From Syntrophorhabdaceae bacterium (lineage in GTDB: Bacteria; Desulfobacterota; Syntrophorhabdia; Syntrophorhabdales; Syntrophorhabdaceae), in contig JAOAHW010000074.1 in NCBI GenBank assembly GCA_026415015.1, forward strand, positions 1-8,082: a stretch of 8,082 bases of DNA, read 5' to 3'. The position numbers and the translations under genes were made by a program. Positions 1 to 4,914 of the stretch are shown here, one piece after another. Position 1 is the stretch's first letter; every line of letters starts with the position of its first letter. The notes under the pieces were generated by a model. That model was given only the letters and a program-made list of their open reading frames with translations, was not told where the DNA came from and ran no database searches.

Positions 1-396
1 AATGATACATATGGACATACTGCAGGTGATAGATTATTAAAGGCAGTGGCAGATATGCTCACGAGACAGTCCCGTAAAGGCGATACAGTGGCCAGGATGG
101 GCGGTGATGAGTTTATGCTCATATTTACAGACTTAAAAGACAGGGATGATGCAAGGGTTATAGCAGAGAAGATAATTGAGGAATTTAAATCAACCATCAT
201 CTCTGATGGCATAAAAATAAATATAACAGTAAGTATTGGTATTGCCCTGTATCCTCAACATGGCACAGACATTGATACCCTTGTTAAGAATGCAGATATA
301 GCCATGTATATGGTCAAAAACTCAGGGAGGAATGGCTATAGGTTCTATGAGCCAGACCTGAAGTCAATAGAAGACAGGTCAGAAGTATCTATCTGA
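1..396 (+). CDS. Diguanylate cyclase, GGDEF domain (C-terminal part; 5' end outside window)
   Basis: The frame is open from base 1 and encodes the last 131 residues of a GGDEF-domain protein, the enzyme class that condenses two GTP into cyclic di-GMP. It begins with NDTYGHTAGD, the substrate and metal-binding region before the active site, followed by an intact GGDEF signature at in-window residues 34-38. An RKGD tetrapeptide (25-28) lies five residues before GGDEF, which is the RxxD product-inhibition I-site, so an active, feedback-inhibited cyclase is expected. The tail NADIAMYMVKNSGRN is the usual C-terminal GGDEF helix region, and the protein ends shortly after, so no EAL domain follows. 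Any sensory domain is upstream and unseen. The GTG at 46 is only an internal codon, not a start. The gene converges on the next one with a 7-base gap. Confidence 0.95.
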   Translation, partial: NDTYGHTAGDRLLKAVADMLTRQSRKGDTVARMGGDEFMLIFTDLKDRDDARVIAEKIIEEFKSTIISDGIKINITVSIGIALYPQHGTDIDTLVKNADIAMYMVKNSGRNGYRFYEPDLKSIEDRSEVSI

Positions 397-403
397 TTAA
401 TCT

Positions 404-916
404 CTATCCTCCGTCTACCATTGCCCCCTGTTTTATAAAATGCCAACCTGCAGGGTCAGAAATATACTCTATTGAATCCATAATCCTGAGATAGTGACCC
501 CTCTCCTCATATGACAGGGTTAGATAGAAACGTTTTTCAAAGGGATTATCTGTTTTAGAGGCAAGCCTCTCATAGTGTTTTACGCTTTTGTCCTCCATAT
601 CCAGGGCAAGCTGCAATGCCTCTATGTCATTTTTTGACCTCCTTGCCTTCTCCACAAGGGCATCCTGGAATACCTTTTCCAGATTACCTGCAAAACCAGT
701 CCCTGTCACCCATTCTTTGAATGTCTCGTTGTTTTTCATCTTTTCATATATCTGGTTTATCATCTTTATGTGGTATTCCTCTTCCTTTACAAGCCCCTCG
801 AAGATCTTTTTAACAAGGATATTCTTTGCCTTTTGGGCAGACTTCAGATAGAAATCAATCCCATCCTTCTCCAGTTTTATTGCCTTTTTTAATGCACTTT
901 CACCCTTTACTACCAT
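404..916 (-). CDS. Rubrerythrin-like ferritin-fold diiron protein
   Basis: This is a 170-residue, cytosolic, four-helix-bundle diiron protein of the rubrerythrin/ferritin-like family. The expected carboxylate/histidine ligands are visible: E16 in LEKDGIDFY, E46xxH49 in EEEYH, E108 in the third helix (DMEDKSVKHYE) and E138xxH141 in YEERGHY. The closing segment DPAGWH resembles the conserved end of this family. There is no C-terminal rubredoxin CxxC pair, so it is the rubredoxin-less type; these are linked to peroxide reduction or iron handling in anaerobes, but the exact substrate cannot be read from sequence. The start ATG at 914-916 has a strong Shine-Dalgarno, AAGGAGG, five bases upstream. 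It lies 91 bases downstream of the flavoprotein gene on the same strand, with its own promoter-like sequence in the gap. Confidence 0.9.
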   Translation of the reverse strand: MVVKGESALKKAIKLEKDGIDFYLKSAQKAKNILVKKIFEGLVKEEEYHIKMINQIYEKMKNNETFKEWVTGTGFAGNLEKVFQDALVEKARRSKNDIEALQLALDMEDKSVKHYERLASKTDNPFEKRFYLTLSYEERGHYLRIMDSIEYISDPAGWHFIKQGAMVDGG

Positions 917-935
917 ATGTTCCTCCTTGATAAGA

Positions 936-966
936 GACTATAGACTATAGACTAATGACTATAGAC
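936..966. repeat. Tandem heptamer repeat (GACTATA)n
   Basis: Four tandem 7-base units occupy 936-963: GACTATA, GACTATA, GACTAAT, GACTATA, followed by a partial GAC. On the - strand, the strand of the downstream rubrerythrin-like gene, three units read TATAGTC and contain a -10-like TATAGT, while one reads ATTAGTC. A single related CTATAGAC occurs in the other intergenic gap at 5601-5608. The array sits between the putative -35 (973-978) and the Shine-Dalgarno of the 404-916 gene. Confidence 0.85.
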
Positions 967-979
967 AATTAATGTCAAT
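950..979 (-). promoter_or_regulatory. Putative promoter/operator of the rubrerythrin-like gene
   Basis: On the - strand a perfect TTGACA (978-973) is followed 16 bases later by ATTAGT (956-951), a poor -10. Better TATAGT hexamers exist in the heptad array, but at spacings of 9 and 23 bases. The -35 is embedded in an imperfect dyad, GAC-N7-GTC (976-964), that closely matches the sequence ahead of the YeeE/YedE operon (3525-3544). A perfect -35 with a weak -10 and an overlapping dyad would suit a regulated promoter; this is inference. Confidence 0.4.
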
Positions 980-1007
980 TTATATTTTACTCCATATTCA
1001 CCTGTTC

Positions 1008-2429
1008 TTATACCTTTTTTATCGCTGTATTTGCCGCTATCAGTATAGGGTCCCAGACAGTTGCAAACGGTGGTGCATATCCGAGGTCAAGCCTTGCCAC
1101 ATCATAGACAGTCATCCTTGCTGATAGACATGCTGCAAGGGTATCTATCCTGTGGGCCACACCCTCCTCGCCTACCATCTGGGCACCCAAGAGCCTGCCC
1201 GTACCTTTCTCTACTATAAAAGTTACGAATATTGGTTTTCCTGCTGGATAGGCGCTACTCCTTGACCTGCCCTTTATAGTTGTTACAAAGTAGTCTATCC
1301 CTTCTTTTTCAGCCTCTGCCGGTGATATACCTGTCCTTGATACCTCAAGGTCAAATATCTTTGTCATGGCAGTACCTGCCACTCCCTCAAACCTGTTATT
1401 TTTCCCTGCGGCATTTTCTCCTGCAATTCGTCCCTGCTTGTTTGCTGTTGTACCGAGGGGTATGTAAACCTTTTTACCGGTAACTATATGGATTGCCTCT
1501 GCACAGTCGCCTGCTGCAAATACATGAGGGATATTTGTCCTTAGGTATTCATCTACCTTTATAGCGCCATTCACACCAAGTTCTATACCTGCTTGTTTTG
1601 CAAGTTCAGTATTGGGTTTTGCGCCAATAGAGAGTAGAACCAGGTCAGCCTCTATCTCACCTCTATCAGTAATCACCTTTGTTACAGAGCCTCTTATTCC
1701 AGTAAACCCCTCTACTGATGTCTCTTTTAAAAGTTTTATTCCCTCTTTTTTTATCTTTGCCTCAACTATATCTGTGATACTCTTGTCCATATTACCTAAA
1801 ACACGGTCAGTCTTCTCAATTACAGTAACATCAATACCCCTTTTCTTAAAGGATTCGCACATCTCCATACCAATATAGCCACCGCCAACAATGACTGCCT
1901 TCATCTGCCTTCTGTTTTCACCAAATCTGTTTATATAGAGACATTCAGGAGAGCCCACGCATACCTGAAACGTGCCCCATTCATCTATGTATCTCTTTAT
2001 CTCTATGCCGTCGATGAGTGTCCTTATAGTGAATATGTTCTGGAGGTCTATATTAGGGATGGGTGGCTTTACTGGCATCCCTCCTGTGGCTATTACAAGT
2101 TTATCATACTTATATTTTTTTTCCTCATTTTTATTAAGGTCTATGACAGTTACCTCTTTTTTATCTGTGTCTATTGCCTTTACCTCGTGGCGTATACGGA
2201 CATCTATGTTTCGCTCCTCTGTGGCCACCTTTGGCGTAAGGGAAATGAGGTCATTAAAATCCTTAACATCATTGGATATATAGTATGGCAGGCTACACGC
2301 CCCATATGAGATGAAATAATCCTTTTCAAATACTATGGCCTCTGCCTCTGGTTTTAGGCGTTTGAAACTGCTTGCTGCACTCATCCCTGCGGCAACACCA
2401 CCTATAACTACCAGTCTTTCTTTTTCCAT
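1008..2429 (-). CDS. CoA-disulfide/persulfide reductase-like FAD-NAD(P)H oxidoreductase
   Basis: This is a 473-residue flavoprotein of the pyridine nucleotide-disulfide oxidoreductase superfamily, in the single-cysteine branch that holds CoA-disulfide reductase, NADH oxidase and NAD(P)H sulfur/polysulfide reductase. In order: an FAD-binding GGVAAGMSAA (10-19), the redox Cys C45 in SYGACSLPYY, ATGG (114-117), a second dinucleotide fold VIVGGGYIGMEM (179-190), the FAD-contacting FAAGDCAE, and a C-terminal dimerisation domain. It therefore probably uses NAD(P)H to reduce a disulfide, persulfide or polysulfide in the cytosol. Roughly residues 150-176 form an insertion before the NAD(P)H fold that I do not expect in the family; it contains C157 and C163. 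There is no rhodanese domain at the C terminus. GGAGG lies eight bases before the ATG, and the gene starts 17 bases after the YeeE/YedE partner, so it is the third gene of the operon. The exact substrate is inferred from context. Confidence 0.9.
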   Translation of the reverse strand: MEKERLVVIGGVAAGMSAASSFKRLKPEAEAIVFEKDYFISYGACSLPYYISNDVKDFNDLISLTPKVATEERNIDVRIRHEVKAIDTDKKEVTVIDLNKNEEKKYKYDKLVIATGGMPVKPPIPNIDLQNIFTIRTLIDGIEIKRYIDEWGTFQVCVGSPECLYINRFGENRRQMKAVIVGGGYIGMEMCESFKKRGIDVTVIEKTDRVLGNMDKSITDIVEAKIKKEGIKLLKETSVEGFTGIRGSVTKVITDRGEIEADLVLLSIGAKPNTELAKQAGIELGVNGAIKVDEYLRTNIPHVFAAGDCAEAIHIVTGKKVYIPLGTTANKQGRIAGENAAGKNNRFEGVAGTAMTKIFDLEVSRTGISPAEAEKEGIDYFVTTIKGRSRSSAYPAGKPIFVTFIVEKGTGRLLGAQMVGEEGVAHRIDTLAACLSARMTVYDVARLDLGYAPPFATVWDPILIAANTAIKKV

Positions 2430-2446
2430 CTATATTGCCTCCGTCA

Positions 2447-2974
2447 TTATAGATTTTTCTTTTCAAACCACCAGAATAGTAGTATACCGCCTATGACAAA
2501 TATGGGTATGATGAACCAGTGGTTTATACCAAGGGCCTGGGGTATTGTAATCTTACCAAAATCTCCCCATGTTAATACAGTCTTTTTCATGACAGGATAT
2601 AGTTCTGCAAAAATGGCAGCACCTACATGCATGCCTATTATCCCCCATACAGTATCCCACCTGCCTTCACCTAATGCACCGAGTTGTGTCCCTGGGCAGT
2701 ATCCCAGTATACCCCATCCTATACCAAATATTAAACCGCCTATTATATTACCGCCGAGTACTGTAGATTTCAGGGAGAGCTTGGCAAGGCCCAGGTCTTT
2801 AAGGATGTATACACCCACCATGGCAACGAGTATAGAGGTGAACATAAACTTTACAATAGTCATATCCATAAGGCGAAGGGCTGCCATCTGTTTGTCATAT
2901 CTTATTACCCTGCCTTTCTGGAGGAGAAAGCCAAAGATAACCCCTGTTAAAAATCCATATATAAGCTCTGTCAT
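2447..2974 (-). CDS. YeeE/YedE-family half-transporter, Cys form
   Basis: This is a 175-residue integral membrane protein of the YeeE/YedE sulfur-transport family, about half the length of fused members such as the thiosulfate transporter TsuA/YeeE. Hydrophobic helices lie at about 2-18, 40-58, 74-92, 110-127 and 151-169. The family signature is clear: FGIGWGILGYCPGTQLGALG, with C93 as the conserved pathway cysteine and an EG following. It corresponds to the second half of a full-length YeeE. The start ATG overlaps the stop of the preceding gene (ATGA), and a near-perfect Shine-Dalgarno GGAGGTGA lies inside the end of that gene, so the two are translationally coupled and likely made in equal amounts. 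Import of a reduced sulfur or selenium compound is the inferred role. YedE homologs elsewhere have been linked to selenium metabolism. Confidence 0.93.
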   Translation of the reverse strand: MTELIYGFLTGVIFGFLLQKGRVIRYDKQMAALRLMDMTIVKFMFTSILVAMVGVYILKDLGLAKLSLKSTVLGGNIIGGLIFGIGWGILGYCPGTQLGALGEGRWDTVWGIIGMHVGAAIFAELYPVMKKTVLTWGDFGKITIPQALGINHWFIIPIFVIGGILLFWWFEKKNL

Positions 2975-3501
2975 CTCTTCTCACCTCCCCTGTACAGTAT
3001 GGCAGCAACAATAACACCACCTATGAAAAAGCATATAAGTGATACATAACCGCTTATTGCAAGCTGGAGCGAACCGCTCAAGCCATGACCGCTTGGTCAG
3101 CCATCAGCAAGGCGGGCGCCGAACATGGCAATAGCCCCACCCACAAAGGCTGCTACCCCTCTTTTTACTTTGCTTGGTCCAAAGCGGTTCTGCCACATAT
3201 CAGGGACACCCTGGAGTTTGAAGGTCTTGGATGTGGTAGATGCAATGAGGGAGCCAAAGAAAATACCTATGACAAAGAGAAACTGCCAGTCTATCTTGGG
3301 GAGTTCTTTTTTGAAGTATTCCAGGGATGCCACACGTTCAGGGATAAACAGCCTCTCAATAAAACCTGTGGAGCGGACAAATGTGGTGGATGCGCCTACA
3401 TATTTTCCTGTGAACCAGACAGACGCCACAAGTAGAAGACCTGTTAATGCACCGGCCAGATAGGGACTCCAGGCTTTTTTCCCATTTTCTTTTTCTCTCA
3501 T
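2971..3501 (-). CDS. Selenocysteine-containing YeeE/YedE-family half-transporter (TGA recoded at 3097-3099)
   Basis: I read this as one 176-residue gene with an in-frame TGA decoded as selenocysteine (U135). Residues 1-134 carry a helix at about 13-33, WQFLFVIGIFFGS (72-84), MWQNRFGPSKVKR and a helix ending in FGARLADG. After the TGA the same frame continues PSGHGLSGSLQL, then a final helix (about 148-170) and YRGGEKR before TGA. In ordinary YeeE proteins this block reads like GARLAGGC-TSGHG-SG, so the TGA replaces exactly the conserved cysteine. The terminal TGA (2971-2973) overlaps the partner's ATG. The ATG at 3499-3501 has an AAAGGGGG ribosome site. The N-terminal half alone would lose the motif and the last helix, so termination at 3097 is unlikely to give a working protein. 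Alternatives are a nonsense mutation or a base-call error; the SECIS-like hairpin immediately downstream argues against both. Function is inferred: the more nucleophilic Sec would bind or relay a sulfur or selenium species. Confidence 0.82.
3060..3095 (-). promoter_or_regulatory. Putative bacterial SECIS hairpin
   Basis: Starting one base after the in-frame TGA, the mRNA can fold with a lower stem CAAGC (3095-3091) to GCUUG (3064-3060). An internal loop separates this from an upper stem GAGCG (3079-3075) to CGCUC (3071-3067), closed by a GUU loop (or GGUUC if the last pair opens). The apical GGU lies 22-24 bases after the TGA; in the E. coli fdhF element the apical GGU is about 19-21 bases after. 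This fits the bacterial SECIS rule of a short stem-loop inside the coding region with guanosine at the start of the apical loop, recognised by SelB. The stretch is also coding. Confidence 0.7.
3097..3099 (-). other. In-frame UGA, predicted selenocysteine codon (U135)
   Basis: This TGA follows GAT GGC and precedes CCA AGC GGT CAT. It aligns with the conserved Cys of the YeeE/YedE motif, one base from the start of a SECIS-like stem. Homology continues for 41 further residues without another stop. Confidence 0.8.
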
Positions 3502-3514
3502 AGCAACCCCCTTT

Positions 3515-3544
3515 CATTTAGAATTTTAGACTTTTAAAGTCAAT
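3515..3544 (-). promoter_or_regulatory. Putative promoter/operator of the YeeE/YedE operon
   Basis: On the - strand TTGACT (3543-3538) is followed, after 17 bases, by TAAATG (3520-3515), a weak -10 that lies 13 bases from the start codon. The -35 overlaps a perfect 6-bp inverted repeat, GACTTT-T-AAAGTC as read on the + strand (3529-3541). The 20-base block here matches 16 of 20 bases of the block ahead of the rubrerythrin-like gene. This is a promoter with an operator-like dyad by inspection only. Confidence 0.4.
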
Positions 3545-3617
3545 AACCTATCTCCAGTATTGATGAATATCCATGCACGCTCCCTAAAATCCTTGAGTGC
3601 ATATGTTGAATTATTTA

Positions 3618-3667
3618 AAATATAAGACCTGACAAAGGCCTTGAAAAGGCCTTATATTTGTTTTTTT
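3618..3667. terminator. Long hairpin, probable terminator downstream of pgsA
   Basis: AAATATAAGACCT (3618-3630) pairs with AGGCCTTATATTT (3647-3659) over 13 positions with one mismatch. The 16-base loop contains a further palindrome, AAGGCCTT (3636-3643). On the + strand seven T residues follow (3661-3667); on the - strand, the direction of pgsA, the arm ends in ATATTTT, a weaker U-tract. It begins about 40 bases after the pgsA stop and would separate pgsA from the YeeE/YedE operon. Confidence 0.65.
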
Positions 3668-3700
3668 GCTTCATCAAAACTAATATCTCCATTCTGTATC

Positions 3701-4267
3701 CTATGTAACTGTATCATTATGTTTAAACATGGCATGGACATATCGATAGGCAGAATAGATACTGAACAACAGGGCGCCATAGATGATAAATATACCAGGT
3801 TGGTAGAGGTATCTGCTATATGGGCTAAAGAGTATGAATGCTATACCTATAATCTGCAGGAAGGTCTTTAGCTTTCCTGCAAAGGAAGGGTATATTATGA
3901 TACCTTCTATGGCATAGAATGACCTCAGACCATTGATAATAAACTCCCTTGCCACAAGAAGTATGGTAACCCATAGAGGTACCATTTTGTAATATGTCAG
4001 GGCTATAAGTACTGATGAGACAAGGAGCTTGTCTGCAATAGGGTCGAGATAAACACCAAGCCTTGATGTAAGACCCATCCTCCTTGCCATAAAACCGTCA
4101 AGGCCATCAGTAATGCCTGCAATGATAAATAGTAGGCCTGATGCAAAGAGAAATTTTTCATCCTGCGAGGCTATGAATAATATTATAATAGGGATAAAGA
4201 GGATCCTTATTATGCTCAGCCTGTTGGGCAGGGTCCAAACAGATGCCTTCTCATCTTTAACTTTCAT
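3701..4267 (-). CDS. pgsA: CDP-diacylglycerol-glycerol-3-phosphate 3-phosphatidyltransferase
   Basis: This is a 188-residue inner-membrane enzyme of the CDP-alcohol phosphatidyltransferase family. It joins CDP-diacylglycerol to glycerol-3-phosphate in the committed step towards phosphatidylglycerol and cardiolipin. The catalytic signature is complete: D54-G-L-D57-G-F-M-A-R, then G71-V-Y-L-D75-P-I-A-D79, which binds two metal ions. The N-terminal TLPNRLSIIRILFIP is typical of PgsA and precedes the first of about five to six hydrophobic helices. The length matches the family. The ATG (4265-4267) overlaps the end of the lytic transglycosylase gene by 11 bases and has no good Shine-Dalgarno, so coupled translation is likely. 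A different family member with another alcohol acceptor is possible, but the N terminus and length favour PgsA. Confidence 0.9.
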   Translation of the reverse strand: MKVKDEKASVWTLPNRLSIIRILFIPIIILFIASQDEKFLFASGLLFIIAGITDGLDGFMARRMGLTSRLGVYLDPIADKLLVSSVLIALTYYKMVPLWVTILLVAREFIINGLRSFYAIEGIIIYPSFAGKLKTFLQIIGIAFILFSPYSRYLYQPGIFIIYGALLFSIYSAYRYVHAMFKHNDTVT

Positions 4268-4847
4268 TTTGTCTTTTTAGTTTATTGTAGTAGTGCTTGA
4301 CCCTTTTTATGTATGTCTTTGTCTCCTCAATAGGTGGGACATTCATCTTATGCTCCATGACCCTTTGGGGGCCTGCATTATATGCTGCAAGTATTAACTC
4401 CAGGTCTCCTTTGAAGAGTTCATCGAGCATCTTTATATACTTTATCCCCCCTTTTATATTCTCATCAGGGTCAAAAGGGTTTTCCACATTTACAAGCCTT
4501 GCCGTGTCAGGCATAAGCTGCATTAGACCCTGCGCTCCTTTAGGGGATACAGCATAGGGATTAAAATTTGACTCTGCCATCATTATGGCCTTTATAAGGG
4601 ATGGGTCAACACCGTGGTTTGCTGAGTGCTGGAGTATCAATTTATCAAAATTTGTATTGTTTATGTTAGTTGTTTTATATACAACAGACCTTGGCTTTTC
4701 AGGTACTATTACATGGTATTTCCTGCCTACAGGGGGGATGTTTGTAAAGTGATATACACCCCTTGAGTCAATATATCCATATATCCCTGCAAACACCTGA
4801 AAAGGCAGGCATAAAGCAAGTAGTGATAATAATGCCTTTAAACGCAT
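4257..4847 (-). CDS. Periplasmic lytic transglycosylase (DUF4124 + SLT domain)
   Basis: This is a 196-residue exported peptidoglycan lytic transglycosylase. I choose the ATG at 4845-4847 because it opens a clean signal peptide, MRLKALLSLLALCLPFQVFA, with probable cleavage after A20. A TTG further upstream (4883) would add 12 charged residues and lacks a ribosome site. Residues 21-40 (IYGYIDSRGVYHFTNIPP) resemble the small DUF4124 module often found before such domains. The SLT domain follows: catalytic E92 in AESNFNPYAVSPKGAQGLMQLMP, then AAYNAGP (154-160) and a C-terminal YIKRVKHYY helix. It cleaves the MurNAc-GlcNAc bond to form anhydro-muropeptides. It is short for the family and ends in a basic tail. 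It is the first gene of a pair with pgsA. Confidence 0.9.
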   Translation of the reverse strand: MRLKALLSLLALCLPFQVFAGIYGYIDSRGVYHFTNIPPVGRKYHVIVPEKPRSVVYKTTNINNTNFDKLILQHSANHGVDPSLIKAIMMAESNFNPYAVSPKGAQGLMQLMPDTARLVNVENPFDPDENIKGGIKYIKMLDELFKGDLELILAAYNAGPQRVMEHKMNVPPIEETKTYIKRVKHYYNKLKRQNES

Positions 4848-4854
4848 GGAATTT

Positions 4855-4883
4855 ATTCTCTTAATTTTTTTAGTGCTTGTCAA
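4855..4883 (-). promoter_or_regulatory. Putative promoter of the lytic transglycosylase-pgsA pair
   Basis: On the - strand a perfect TTGACA (4883-4878) and GAGAAT (4860-4855) are separated by 17 bases. The -10 is only seven bases before the chosen ATG at 4847, so transcription would begin at or within a base or two of the start codon, giving a leaderless mRNA. The -35 overlaps that of the divergent rsmI promoter. Confidence 0.5.
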
Positions 4884-4905
4884 GTGTTTTGCGTTGTTAT
4901 AGTAT
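4877..4905 (+). promoter_or_regulatory. Putative promoter of rsmI
   Basis: On the + strand TTGTCA (4877-4882) is followed, after 17 bases, by TAGTAT (4900-4905); an offset TATAGT starts two bases earlier. The rsmI ATG begins at 4915, so any leader would be at most a few bases, and no Shine-Dalgarno is present. It shares the near-palindrome CTTGTCAAG (4876-4884) with the divergent promoter. Confidence 0.45.
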
Positions 4906-4914
4906 TAAAATACC

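Noticed and set aside
964..979. FNR/CRP-type or HcpR-type operator
   Set aside because: The half-site spacing (GAC-N7-GTC) does not match the usual spacing of those sites, so I leave the regulator unnamed.
2493..3014. + strand open frame of 173 codons over the Cys-YeeE gene
   Set aside because: It lies opposite a strong YeeE/YedE match and its composition is that of an antisense shadow.
3085..3435. + strand open frame of 116 codons with several cysteines, antisense to the Sec-YeeE gene
   Set aside because: It is a mirror of a clearly coding - strand gene, has no ribosome site and shows no recognisable domain.
3097..3501. Reading the first YeeE gene as a normal 134-aa protein ending at the TGA
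   Set aside because: It would end just before the conserved motif residue and lose the last helix, while the frame after the TGA keeps coding family sequence to a coupled stop.
2971..3501. Pseudogene by nonsense mutation
   Set aside because: Not fully excluded, but the lesion would have to hit exactly the conserved Cys and be followed by a SECIS-like hairpin, with the remaining 41 codons undamaged.
4848..4883. Upstream TTG start for the lytic transglycosylase
   Set aside because: No ribosome site precedes it, it would place charged residues ahead of the signal peptide, and it overlaps the -35 box.
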